From Candidatus Gallimonas caecicola (GTDB lineage Bacteria; Bacillota; Clostridia; Christensenellales; Borkfalkiaceae): a stretch of DNA of 25,566 nt. Shown one piece after another: positions 7,998 to 17,048 of the stretch. The notes under the pieces are model-generated. The model did no database searches. It was not told the DNA's origin and saw only the letters and a list, made by a program, of their open reading frames with translations. The stretch covers positions 1 to 25,566 of the forward strand of contig CAJFNH010000004.1 in NCBI GenBank assembly GCA_904394195.1, written 5' to 3'. Both the position numbers and the translations under genes were made by a program. Each line of letters opens with the position of its first letter. Positions within the stretch are counted from its first letter, which is position 1.

Positions 7998-9026
7998 ATG
8001 AAAAGAGCAGTTTTTCTGACGGCGGCGGCAGCGCTGCTGTGCGCGGCTTTTCTCTCCGTGTTTGCGGGGTGCAGTGCGGATACCGCGGTGGCTTATAATA
8101 TCGTGCACACGTCGCAGACGTACGAGCCCCATGTCCGTTCCATGACGGGGGCGCAGATCGATGAAGAGATCACACTTGACGGCGCCTTTGACGAGGCGTT
8201 CTATGACGACCTGAACTGGTATGTGGGCAACAAGTCGGTGGGCGTTGGTGCTTCGGAGCGCACGGCAACGCTGCGCATGACCACCCATATCGCGCGCAAC
8301 GGTCTGCTGATCGCGTTTGACGTGGACGAGGGCTGGCTGGTCAGCTACGATCCCACCCGCTTTACGTCCAATAACAGCTGCGTCGAGCTGTATCTTTCGA
8401 TGGGCGGCGAGACGGAGCCGGATATGAATCTGTACGAACTGGATATCGTGGCGGGCGGCGAATCGCGCTACCGTGTGTGGAAGCAGTCGCTGGGCAACAG
8501 CAATAACTTCGATCCTTGCGCCTATACCTATGAGACAGCTCCCGCCTATGCCATCACGCTCAAGGGCGGCACCATTTCGAGCGGGGAATGTACGGGCTAT
8601 GCCATTGAGTTCTGGCTTCCTTGGGAGTTCTTCGGCAGAACGTCCCGCCCCGACTATGTCAACTGCAATCCCTGCCTCATCACGCCCATCTTTGAAACGG
8701 GTTATGACCGCGACTGGTATGTGTTCGGCTTTGAGCAGAGCCCTGCCATCTGCCATTGGGCAAGGACGGACGGTTATCAATTCGATCGCTACGGTTTTGT
8801 CAGCAACGAACTCACCGTCACGGCTACGGGCGGTACGGTCGCCGAGCAGTTCGACCGCGACTGGTGCGTGACGGGCGATGAACTCACTTTTTTCGTCACG
8901 CCGGAGTCGGGCAGAACGCTCACGTCGCTCTATGTCAACGGCGAAGACTACACCGCGAGCGCTGCGGGCGGGCAGTTCACGCTGACTTGCGAGGGGGATA
9001 TCGAGATCGCCGCCACGTTCGAATGA
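7998..9026 (+). CDS. CBM9/DOMON-like carbohydrate-binding lipoprotein
   Basis: A 342-residue lipoprotein (lipobox F-A-G-C, Cys25) with a strong AAGGAGG (7985-7991). Residues about 50-250 resemble the family 9 carbohydrate-binding / DOMON fold: I-T-L-D-G-x-F-D-E-A-F-Y at the start, N-S-C-V-E-L-Y-L in the middle, and a Y-A-I-E-F-W-L-P-W-E-F-F segment. The final 80 residues are a small separate beta domain with the V-N-G-E-D-Y-T pattern of bacterial repeat domains. No catalytic motif is seen, so it probably anchors or presents glycan for the neighbouring hydrolases. Only 11 bp separate it from the GH43-like gene and 19 bp from the next one, so all three are likely co-translated. Confidence 0.68.
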   Translation: MKRAVFLTAAAALLCAAFLSVFAGCSADTAVAYNIVHTSQTYEPHVRSMTGAQIDEEITLDGAFDEAFYDDLNWYVGNKSVGVGASERTATLRMTTHIARNGLLIAFDVDEGWLVSYDPTRFTSNNSCVELYLSMGGETEPDMNLYELDIVAGGESRYRVWKQSLGNSNNFDPCAYTYETAPAYAITLKGGTISSGECTGYAIEFWLPWEFFGRTSRPDYVNCNPCLITPIFETGYDRDWYVFGFEQSPAICHWARTDGYQFDRYGFVSNELTVTATGGTVAEQFDRDWCVTGDELTFFVTPESGRTLTSLYVNGEDYTASAAGGQFTLTCEGDIEIAATFE

Positions 9027-9045
9027 ACGGGCAGGAGGGGAAGAT

Positions 9046-10281
9046 ATGAAAAAATTTGGAGCGCTGCTTGCCGCAGTGGCAATGCTGTTCGTCATGGTAA
9101 TTTCGGCGGGCTGCGCGCAGGAGCATGACTGGCAGCTGCAGGGGCTTGAAGTCACGCAGCAGCCGCAAAAGACGCAATACATCGCGGGCGAAGCGTTCGA
9201 TAAGACGGGCATGCAGGTCATGGCGGTGTATGCAGACGGCGACGAGCAGATGCGCGTGGATGTGTCCGCCGCCGTCACGCTGCCCGACGGCGCCCTCGAA
9301 GAAGGGCAGACGCAGGTGACGATCTCCTACACGGAAGGAGAAGTGACCGTTCAGGCGCAGGTCGCGGTGACGGTGACGGTGACGGCGCCCGAGCCGTCCG
9401 GGCCGGCAGACTACGGCACGCTGACCATTGCGGACGTCCATTTGTACAACATGTACCCTTCGGCGCCGCTCATCATCACGTTCAGCGAGCCCGCATATGA
9501 GGGGGAGTACATCTCCTATCAGTTCGTCTCCGACGAGTTCACCATCCGTAACGGCGTGGCATCACTCACGGGCAGCGTCGTTCTGCCTTCGGAGATGGAG
9601 GTGACGGCGCGCACGCAGTACCACACAGCGACGTTCACCGTGTACATGGCGGCGTCCTTCACCGACCACGACTCGCAGGCGGCAGACCGCGAGAGCACGA
9701 TGGCGAACAGGATGCGGGTCGGGCTGTACCGAGAAGGGGGCGTCATCTTTGCGGGCGATTCCTTCTTCGACCCCGAATTCTGGACGGACTTTTACGGCGA
9801 CTACAGCGGCAGGAACGCGGCGCTCATCGGCATCGGCGGCTCGCGGGCGGACGAATGGAGCGTGTTAGCCGAACGGCTGCTCTATCCGTATGCGCCCTCG
9901 GCGGTGGCATTGAGTATCGGCACCAACGACCTGGGCAGGAACGAGAGCGTCGAGACGGTGGTGGCAGAGCTGCAGGAGCTCTTCGGGCGCATCCATGAGC
10001 TGCTCCCCGAAACGCAGGTGTGCTGGTACACGCTTGCGCCGCGCGCCGATACGACGGCGCTGACCGAGCGCATCCCCGCCGTCAATGCGGCGATATCCGA
10101 ATGGGCGCAGGGGAAGGAATGGTTTACGCTGCTCGACGTCTATACGCTCTATCTGAACGAGGACGGGAGCGTGGACTGGAGCCTGCTCAAAAGTGACAGA
10201 CTGCACCCGCAGCTCACGACGTACGACGATCTGTACATGGCGCTTTTGGAGCAGGCGGGCATCGTCCCGGGCGCGCTGTAA
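9046..10281 (+). CDS. SGNH/GDSL-hydrolase lipoprotein with Big_3-like domain
   Basis: A 411-residue lipoprotein (lipobox S-A-G-C, Cys23) preceded by AGGAGGGG. Residues about 28-105 resemble a bacterial Ig-like (Big_3) domain, with the pattern of a strand, Y-I-A-G-E-A-F-D, then G-M-x-V-x-A-V-Y-A-D-G. A second beta domain follows that is clearly related to the one in the lipoprotein at 546-1544 (both contain T-L-T-I-x-D-V and T-F/F-T-V-Y). The hydrolase has G-D-S-F-F-D (Ser239), G-T-N-D (292-295) and S-D-R-L-H-P (Asp384, His387). It is likely a surface carbohydrate esterase. Having two diverged paralogues in one operon suggests two different ester positions or two glycan contexts. Confidence 0.85.
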   Translation: MKKFGALLAAVAMLFVMVISAGCAQEHDWQLQGLEVTQQPQKTQYIAGEAFDKTGMQVMAVYADGDEQMRVDVSAAVTLPDGALEEGQTQVTISYTEGEVTVQAQVAVTVTVTAPEPSGPADYGTLTIADVHLYNMYPSAPLIITFSEPAYEGEYISYQFVSDEFTIRNGVASLTGSVVLPSEMEVTARTQYHTATFTVYMAASFTDHDSQAADRESTMANRMRVGLYREGGVIFAGDSFFDPEFWTDFYGDYSGRNAALIGIGGSRADEWSVLAERLLYPYAPSAVALSIGTNDLGRNESVETVVAELQELFGRIHELLPETQVCWYTLAPRADTTALTERIPAVNAAISEWAQGKEWFTLLDVYTLYLNEDGSVDWSLLKSDRLHPQLTTYDDLYMALLEQAGIVPGAL

Positions 10282-10304
10282 TGGCGTGCAGGACGCAACT
10301 TTGG

Positions 10305-10326
10305 AAAACCGAAAGGTAACAATAAG
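10305..10326 (+). repeat. 22-bp leader repeat, copy 1 (upstream of GH31 gene)
   Basis: These 22 bases (AAAACCGAAAGGT followed by AACAATAAG) recur at 13426-13447 with one mismatch, immediately before the next gene. The core ACC-GAAA-GGT could form a short stem with a GNRA-type loop. The two copies bracket the GH31 gene. Confidence 0.7.
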
Positions 10327-10335
10327 AAGGGAAAT

Positions 10336-13300
10336 ATGATGAGAAGAACAGGAAAGTATATTTTGCTCCCATGTATGCTTTTAACGCTTTCAGCGGCATT
10401 GGTCACTGCCTGCACGCAGCAACAGGCGCATGAGCATACGTTCGCGCAGGATTGGTCAAGTGATGCAACGCATCACTGGCACGAAGCTACCTGCGGGCAT
10501 GATGTGGTAGGAGATAAGGGGGAGCATGTCTTTGAGGAGAACGTATGCTCTGTGTGCGGATATACGCGTCAGAGTCCGGATTTGCCCATTGAAGACGATG
10601 AATCGTATGAGATCGCAACGCTCACCTACGGGCACGTCCGTATCCAGCTCCTGTCAGACACGCTTGTCCGCATCGAAGAGTGCAACGAGGACGGAAACTT
10701 CGAGGACAGAGCAAGCTACATTGTCGTCAATCGTGACGATTGGGGCCCCACTGTGGAATATGAGACGAATGAAACGGAAGCTGCGTTCTGTGTGGAAACG
10801 CAGAACTATACGGTCGTTGTTCCAAAGGGGAGCAATGCGGACGGGATCCGTATTGAAGATCCTGCGGGGAATGTATTGTATGAATATCACGGGTTGACGG
10901 ATACAAATATCTATCTTCCCTCGCCTTCCGATGAGCTTGCAAGCTGGTATTTTACGGACAGTCCCCGGGTGATCCCCTCCGAATACGGTTATTCCGTAAC
11001 AGAAGAGCCGCTTCCCGTACAAGGTTGGGATTTTGAAAGCGATGCGACGGACATCTTTGTGTTTCTTCCGAAGGGAAACTACAGGACTTTTTCCGAAGAC
11101 TTTGTATCTTTGACGGGACAGTCGGAAATGGTTTCGCTGAAGATGTTCGGCTATTGGGACTCCCGTTATTATGCCTATAACGAAGAAACCGCGCTGCAGC
11201 AGATCAAAGATTATCAGGACCGCGGCTATGCGATCGATATTCTGGTGGTCGATACGGACTGGCGGGATTCTTCCAACGGCTGGGGTTATGATATCAATAC
11301 AGAGCTGTTTCCCGACATGGAAGGGTTTCTTGAGAAAGCCCATTCGATGGGGGTAAATATCTGTTTTAACGATCATCCGCAGCCCGTGGACGGAACAGAT
11401 AACCTGTTAGACGGCAATGAAGTCGCTTATCGGAACGAAAAACTTACCATGCTTCTTGCAATGGGCGTGGATTACTGGTGGTATGACAGGAACTGGGCGG
11501 TCTCTCTCAATCCGATCGACGAAGACCATACGCTGTATTCCACGGGAATGTATGCCTATCAGTGGATCACGCAATCCTATTTGGAAAGCATCACGGACGT
11601 GGGCGAATATGCAAAACGAGCTCTGATCATGGCCAATGTGGATGGATGCGACAACGGCTCTTTTGTGTATGCCTCTGACCTGTCGGCGCACAGATACTCC
11701 GTGCAGTGGACGGGAGATACGAACAGCCAGGAGGACGATCTTCAGCAGGAGATCGAAGGCGCTGTCTTTGCGGGCGCAGAGCTCGGGCTTCCTTACGTCG
11801 GAACGGATGTCGGCGGGCACAACCAGGTCATCTCGGAGGACGCGTATGCAAGATGGTTTCAGTTCGGGAGCCTGTCTACCCTGATGCGCGTTCACTGTTC
11901 TTCTGCAGTCACAGCCGGAAGAATGCCCTGGAGCTACGGACCGACTGCGGAGGAGGTAGCGCATACATATCAGGATATGCGCTATCGCCTCTTGCCGCTG
12001 CTGTATTCGCTCGCGTATGAAAATTACACGACGGGTCTGCCCATCATGCGGCGTCTGGATATCGTGTACCCGCAGTATGTTGAGGCCTCGGCAAACGATG
12101 AATACCTGCTCGGGGATCATATTCTCGTTGCTCCGCTTTCCACTTGGACGGGAAACGATACGCGCACGGTGTTTTTCCCCGAAGGAACATGGATCGACGT
12201 TTGGACGGGCGAGCGCTACAGCGGTCCGGCAAGCGTACAGGTCACGCATGCAATCGAAACGTCTCCCATCTTTGTCCGTGAGGGAGCGATCGTGGCGCTT
12301 GCAAGAAATATGAGCAATGTGGATGAGAAAGACTGGTCTGAAATGGGCCTTGATCTTTATCCTTCCGCCAATTACAGCGCGCAATACACACTGTATGAGG
12401 ACGATGCCGAGACGGTGGCTTACAAGAGCGGACAGTACAGGACAACGGATATTTCCATGCGCGGCGAAGGAAATGTTCTCACGGTCACGATCGGAGCGGC
12501 ACAGGGGACATTTGAGGGCGACAGGGCGTTTGCCCGGAGAAGGTGGTATGTGCGCCTGCACACCAACCCCGGATGGGGGGATATCGTCTCCATCCGCGTA
12601 AACGGACGGGCGGTCGGAGTTTCGCGCATCGGGCAGACGGAATATTCGCTCGGCGGCAGGCCGTTTGCGTTTGAAGGTGCTGCGTTGGACGGCGACCTTT
12701 CTTATTTCCGGATAGATACGGACGTCGACACAGAGTACGTCATAGAGATCACCTATGCGTCGGTACAGGATTCGGAAAACAATCTTGCAAACTATGATGC
12801 TACTGCGGTCTCCTTCGATGTCTCTTCGCAGGTAACGCGGGATACAATGGTGGCTCTCACGGTTTTCGGCACAACGGACTGGGTCTCTTACGGATATTCT
12901 TCTGCAACGGACTTTGACCGGAAACTCGGCGGCCCCGCTCTGTTCGGCGCACCCGAGGAATCGCACATGATCTTGTCTGCAACCTATCGGTCTCAACTCA
13001 CGGCGACCGGAATACAGAAGGTCTACACGGACGGGACCCGACAGCAGAACAATACCGCGAGCGGCGGGTTGGAAAATGGCGTCGGATTCCGGTTTACCGT
13101 GTCGACGACGGGAGAACGCCAGACGATCGTTCTGTATTTGGGGGCAAGCAACTGTCTTTCTCAACTGACCGTTCGTGACCGCGCGGGAAATGTGCGCACC
13201 ATTCTTCTGGGGACGCTGGACAACGGGCATCAAAATTATAAAGTGACGGTCCAATGTGATGCGGGAACGGCGAGCGAGCTGTACTTTAATTATAAAGTTC

Positions 13301-13374
13301 TGGCAGGCAAAACGCAGGCAAAGGCAACGACTGCAAGAGTACAACTCTACTGCGGATACACCTTTGAAGAATAG
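10336..13374 (+). CDS. GH31-family glycoside hydrolase lipoprotein
   Basis: A 1012-residue lipoprotein (signal ending L-V-T-A-C, Cys26). Two ATGs stand in tandem; 10339 has slightly better spacing from the GAAGGG site than 10336. Residues about 31-78 are Cys/His-rich (H-E-H-T-F, H-H-W-H, C-G-H, C-S-V-C-G-Y), a segment seen in Bacillota surface proteins. The GH31 core follows: D-I-L-V-V-D-T-D-W, W-W-Y-D-R-N-W (Asp384, nucleophile position), Q-W-T-G-D-T (Asp461, acid/base position) and G-T-D-V-G-G-H (491 onwards). GH31 enzymes cleave alpha-glucosides, alpha-xylosides or alpha-galactosaminides; the nucleophile motif differs from the common K-x-D form, so the sugar is open. About 220 C-terminal residues form an extra beta domain. 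By eye its GC content seems lower than that of its neighbours. Confidence 0.88.
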   Translation: MMRRTGKYILLPCMLLTLSAALVTACTQQQAHEHTFAQDWSSDATHHWHEATCGHDVVGDKGEHVFEENVCSVCGYTRQSPDLPIEDDESYEIATLTYGHVRIQLLSDTLVRIEECNEDGNFEDRASYIVVNRDDWGPTVEYETNETEAAFCVETQNYTVVVPKGSNADGIRIEDPAGNVLYEYHGLTDTNIYLPSPSDELASWYFTDSPRVIPSEYGYSVTEEPLPVQGWDFESDATDIFVFLPKGNYRTFSEDFVSLTGQSEMVSLKMFGYWDSRYYAYNEETALQQIKDYQDRGYAIDILVVDTDWRDSSNGWGYDINTELFPDMEGFLEKAHSMGVNICFNDHPQPVDGTDNLLDGNEVAYRNEKLTMLLAMGVDYWWYDRNWAVSLNPIDEDHTLYSTGMYAYQWITQSYLESITDVGEYAKRALIMANVDGCDNGSFVYASDLSAHRYSVQWTGDTNSQEDDLQQEIEGAVFAGAELGLPYVGTDVGGHNQVISEDAYARWFQFGSLSTLMRVHCSSAVTAGRMPWSYGPTAEEVAHTYQDMRYRLLPLLYSLAYENYTTGLPIMRRLDIVYPQYVEASANDEYLLGDHILVAPLSTWTGNDTRTVFFPEGTWIDVWTGERYSGPASVQVTHAIETSPIFVREGAIVALARNMSNVDEKDWSEMGLDLYPSANYSAQYTLYEDDAETVAYKSGQYRTTDISMRGEGNVLTVTIGAAQGTFEGDRAFARRRWYVRLHTNPGWGDIVSIRVNGRAVGVSRIGQTEYSLGGRPFAFEGAALDGDLSYFRIDTDVDTEYVIEITYASVQDSENNLANYDATAVSFDVSSQVTRDTMVALTVFGTTDWVSYGYSSATDFDRKLGGPALFGAPEESHMILSATYRSQLTATGIQKVYTDGTRQQNNTASGGLENGVGFRFTVSTTGERQTIVLYLGASNCLSQLTVRDRAGNVRTILLGTLDNGHQNYKVTVQCDAGTASELYFNYKVLAGKTQAKATTARVQLYCGYTFEE

Positions 13375-13425
13375 ACAGGAGCAGTCGCGCCGACCGGAAA
13401 AGGCCGAAAAAGCATCAAAAAAGAA

Positions 13426-13447
13426 AAAACCGAAAGGTAAAAATAAG
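13426..13447 (+). repeat. 22-bp leader repeat, copy 2 (upstream of the 1149-residue lipoprotein)
   Basis: Matches 10305-10326 at 21 of 22 positions, with the single change C to A at the eighteenth base. It runs into the AAGGAGG site of the next gene, so it forms part of the ribosome-binding leader. A shared leader cassette or recombination around the GH31 gene would both explain it. Confidence 0.7.
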
Positions 13448-13459
13448 GAGGAAAGGAAC

Positions 13460-16400
13460 ATGAAAAGAACGAGAGTAGCGCTGTGTATCACTTCGCTCGT
13501 GTTCGCCGCGGCGCTTGCCGCAGGCTGCGCCACGGCGGAGGAACACAACATGACTCTGGTACCGGAGCAGGAAGCAACGTGTACCGAAGCAGGTCACGAG
13601 CAGTATTACAGCTGTTCGGATTGCGGCAAGTACTTTGCCGACGCACAGGGGAATACGGAGATCTCGCTCGACGATATCGCCATTCCCGCGCTCGGCCACG
13701 ACGTGCACGAAGTCGCGGCGACCGAGGTATCCTGTACGCAGGACGGGCATGGAGTATACTATGAGTGCTCGCGCTGCGGCGCGCTGTTCTCGGACGCGGC
13801 AGGCACCACGCAGATCACCGAGGATGACATTGAAATCGAGCCCGCCCTCGGGCACAGCATGCAGATCGTACAGCGCACGGAGCCCACTTACACCGAACCG
13901 GGCAATATCGCGCACTATCACTGCACCACCTGTAACAAGAACTTTGCCGACAGCTACGGCGATACCGAGCTGACCGACGAGGAGATCGTCATCCCCGCGA
14001 TCCCTTCCGTCGGAACGGTCACGATCACCATCAGCATTTATGAGGCGGGACAGACGGTGGCGGCAGACTTCACGGAGGAGACCGTCACGCTGACCAGCAA
14101 GAACATTTCGGGGGGAGGTGCTACCGGCGTTGCCAACGGCGCCACGGTCACCATTGAAGGCGTCTATGTCGACGACTATACCATCACCGCGGGCGTCTAT
14201 TCGGGGGAGATCTCCTTTGAAGAGGGCACCACGGAATATGCCGTCACGCTGCAGAACGTATGGGCAAGCAATACCAGCTACGGTAACCCGACCACGGGCG
14301 TCGTCGACCTCTCCAAGATCAACGCCGCCGATCCCGTTATCGTCATGAGCGAATCTTCGACCACAACGGGTCTTGCAAGCTATGCCGAGGCGACCATCCA
14401 TCTGTCTTCCGAACTGGAGGCGAGCGATTCGGTGGCGATCATGTTCACCGTCCGTTGGCTGCGCGGCATTTCCAAGAACGAACTGAACGCACATTCCCGC
14501 TTCGGCGTGAAGATGACGGATGGGAAGGGGCTGTTTGTTGCCCTCATGGGCGCCGGCGCGGGCACGAATCCCGCTTTGCAGATTTGTCCGCTGCGCGAGG
14601 ACGGCTTTATCCATCCCGACAGCACAGTCGGCGGCATCTTCGACGGCTGGGATGCCGCTCACGGCGACTATTACAATGCTGTTTCCGCAGAGGCCACGGG
14701 CGACGGGCTGCGCGTGGCGGTCACCCGCACGGGCGCGACCATCAACATGTACCTGTACTTTGACGGGGCGTGGATGCTGATGGGCACCACCACCTGCGAG
14801 GAAGGCACCGCCAACGATATTCGCCTTGTAGTGGGCGGCGACGAATGGGAGTTCTCCGACATTACCTACGGCGAGATCGAGTACAATGAATATCTTGCTC
14901 CCACGGAGACGGAATACGGGCACAACGCACACTATGCGTTCGGCGATCTGTACCTGACAAGCGAGGGCGCCGTGATGACGGAGAGCGAAGTTTTCCTTGC
15001 TCCCACCGCGTTGCATGATAGCATCACGCTTTCCATTACCGCCAGAAAGGACGCAAGCAATAACAAGTCCATCAACGGCGAGATCGCGCTCACGCACACG
15101 GACGGCACGCAGTATTCGGGCACGGTGGCATCGGGCAGCATCACCCTTTCCGACGTCAAGAACGGCGTATATGCGGTGGTGCTCACGGCGGAAAACGGCG
15201 ATATCTACGACGGCGTTCTGACGGTCACGGCAGAGTCGGACAGCTACGCTCTTTCGGGCTCGGACAAGGAAACCAACAATCGTATGGAGTACCGCTTCGT
15301 CACCATCACCAGCACTATTGCCGAGGTGGGCGGCAACTATACCACCGATTTGAGCGCCATGAACAACCGTCACCATATTGTGAACATCAACAATATAGGC
15401 GGACCGATGCGCACCGACTATTATACGCAGGCGATCTTTGCCATTTCCGATGAGATCGCAAACAGCAAGTATGCCGTGCTCGACTTCTGGCTGGGCTTCC
15501 TTGGTGCAAACTTTTCTGCGATCACCCGCTTCGGCGTGATGATGACGGACAACGACGGCGTTGCGGTGATCGTCAATCCGAACGATAGCAATGCTGCCCT
15601 GCACATGCGTTCTTATCCCTTCTACAGTGATGACAGGCAGGCCTCCCGCCCCGATACGGACATTTTCGGAGGATACGGCACCGACCTGGGTGCGTATGCC
15701 ACGATGGCTTCCAATGCGCTTACGGGCAACAGACTGCACATTCAGGTGGTGCGCGCCGATACCGATATCTTTATGTATGCCGAATTTGACGGCGCATGGG
15801 TGCTGCTCGGGCAGGCGACCTGTGAGACGGAGGACAAGACGCAGATCAGCTTCCTGGTGCTTAACAGCCAATGGGAAGTCTACGATCCCGCCTTCGGGGT
15901 GATGACGCATGTTGAGGAAAAGGAACCCGTCGGAAATGTAGCGGGCAATATCGAACACTACACCTGGCAGATTCCTTCCAACTTTGACTACACCACGTCC
16001 GGCACCGTCTACTATTTCAACACGGACGGCAGCAGAACGACGCTGGAAAATGTCACAACGGGCACACTGGAGAGCGTGACGCTCACGTTGAGCGGCAAGA
16101 AGGAAGGGGCGACGGCGGCACTTTCCGGGTCTCTCACGGGATCGTTTGGGGCAAACTCGATCACCGGCAATGTGGAAAACGGCTCCGTCACGCTCACCAA
16201 CGTCAATATCGGCACATACACTCTGACGCTTATGGACGGTGCAGGCGATATTTACACGGGTACGGTCACCTTTGTCTTGGGGCAGACGGAGTACACTCTG
16301 ACGCTCGAATATCTTTTTGCAACCGATACCAGCGTGGGGGCAAATACGGTCGTCGACCTGTCCGCCATGAACGATGCCAACCATACGGTCACGCTTACTA

Positions 16401-16909
16401 CTACGGGTTCCGGTCAGACGGGCGTCGACAACTACGCACAGGTCACGCTCAACCTGCCTGACGAGGTGGCGAACAGCACTTCCGTCACACTGGAGTTTAC
16501 GCTGACTGCAACGGGCTCCTTCAACGCCTATTCCCGCTTCGGCGTGATGATGGCAGAGGAAAAGGGTATGTCGGCATCTGTTATGGGCGACGTTACTCCT
16601 CCTTTGCAGATCTTTGCCATAGATCCCGATGATCCGCTTGGGATCTTCAACGGCTGGGACGGCAACCACGGCGACTATTATGCCGTTGTAGCACAGGCTC
16701 TGCAGGGCGACGGACTGCGCGTGCGCATGGTGCGCGCGGGCGCGACCATCACCATGCACATGTACCTGGGCGAGGAATGGGTCGAGATGGGCTCCGCCAC
16801 CTGCACGGCGACTGCCTCCACCGATATCCGCTTCTGCGTGGGCGGCAACGGCTCCAACACGTGGACGTTCTCCGACATCACCTACTCGGTGACCGGGGCG
16901 CAGAACTGA
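13460..16909 (+). CDS. Large modular surface lipoprotein: Cys-rich repeats plus three tandem beta modules
   Basis: A 1149-residue lipoprotein (lipobox A-A-G-C, Cys23) with a strong GGAGGAAAG site; an upstream in-frame reading from 13256 would overlap the GH31 gene and hide the signal. Residues about 29-180 are three repeats of roughly 50 residues with C-x2-C-G-x-x-F-x-D and P-A-L-G-H; the third has lost its first Cys and final His. The remainder is a large unit repeated three times: an Ig/CNA-like strand domain (G-S-I/V-T-L-T/S-D/N-V) followed by a domain starting D-L-S-x-M/I-N at residues 281, 628 and 964, with R-F-G-V-M-M, G-D-Y-Y, D-G-L-R-V and S-D-I-T-Y landmarks. These resemble concanavalin/laminin-G jelly rolls and may bind glycan. 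No catalytic motif is seen; I do not recognise a named family. Confidence 0.75.
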   Translation: MKRTRVALCITSLVFAAALAAGCATAEEHNMTLVPEQEATCTEAGHEQYYSCSDCGKYFADAQGNTEISLDDIAIPALGHDVHEVAATEVSCTQDGHGVYYECSRCGALFSDAAGTTQITEDDIEIEPALGHSMQIVQRTEPTYTEPGNIAHYHCTTCNKNFADSYGDTELTDEEIVIPAIPSVGTVTITISIYEAGQTVAADFTEETVTLTSKNISGGGATGVANGATVTIEGVYVDDYTITAGVYSGEISFEEGTTEYAVTLQNVWASNTSYGNPTTGVVDLSKINAADPVIVMSESSTTTGLASYAEATIHLSSELEASDSVAIMFTVRWLRGISKNELNAHSRFGVKMTDGKGLFVALMGAGAGTNPALQICPLREDGFIHPDSTVGGIFDGWDAAHGDYYNAVSAEATGDGLRVAVTRTGATINMYLYFDGAWMLMGTTTCEEGTANDIRLVVGGDEWEFSDITYGEIEYNEYLAPTETEYGHNAHYAFGDLYLTSEGAVMTESEVFLAPTALHDSITLSITARKDASNNKSINGEIALTHTDGTQYSGTVASGSITLSDVKNGVYAVVLTAENGDIYDGVLTVTAESDSYALSGSDKETNNRMEYRFVTITSTIAEVGGNYTTDLSAMNNRHHIVNINNIGGPMRTDYYTQAIFAISDEIANSKYAVLDFWLGFLGANFSAITRFGVMMTDNDGVAVIVNPNDSNAALHMRSYPFYSDDRQASRPDTDIFGGYGTDLGAYATMASNALTGNRLHIQVVRADTDIFMYAEFDGAWVLLGQATCETEDKTQISFLVLNSQWEVYDPAFGVMTHVEEKEPVGNVAGNIEHYTWQIPSNFDYTTSGTVYYFNTDGSRTTLENVTTGTLESVTLTLSGKKEGATAALSGSLTGSFGANSITGNVENGSVTLTNVNIGTYTLTLMDGAGDIYTGTVTFVLGQTEYTLTLEYLFATDTSVGANTVVDLSAMNDANHTVTLTTTGSGQTGVDNYAQVTLNLPDEVANSTSVTLEFTLTATGSFNAYSRFGVMMAEEKGMSASVMGDVTPPLQIFAIDPDDPLGIFNGWDGNHGDYYAVVAQALQGDGLRVRMVRAGATITMHMYLGEEWVEMGSATCTATASTDIRFCVGGNGSNTWTFSDITYSVTGAQN

Positions 16910-16928
16910 TCTTTTCGGACGCTCCTTG

Positions 16929-16962
16929 CTCCGCCGGCGCGCTCTCACAGGCGCCGTCGGAG
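16929..16962 (+). terminator. Long hairpin after the surface operon, possible terminator
   Basis: CTCCGCCGGCGC (16929-16940) pairs with GCGCCGTCGGAG (16951-16962) at 11 of 12 positions around a 10-nt loop, 19 bp after the stop. There is no U-run directly behind it; the nearest T-run is at about 16987. It may end the operon, attenuate it or act as a 3'-end stabiliser. Confidence 0.4.
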
Positions 16963-17048
16963 GGAAAAGGGCAGGGACGGCGCGCATTTTTGTTGTCCTT
17001 CGCAAGGCGGAAACTTTCCTGGGGCGAACGGACGTGCGTTGTTCTTTT

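Noticed and set aside
13256..13459. Earlier start for the large modular lipoprotein
   Set aside because: The extension lies inside the GH31 gene in another frame and would mask the signal peptide that begins at 13460.
13415..17005. Very long antisense open frame opposite the modular lipoprotein, and similar long antisense frames opposite other genes
   Set aside because: They mirror the codon periodicity of GC-rich sense genes, lack ribosome-binding sites and recognisable domains, and the sense strand has clear lipoprotein signals and family motifs.
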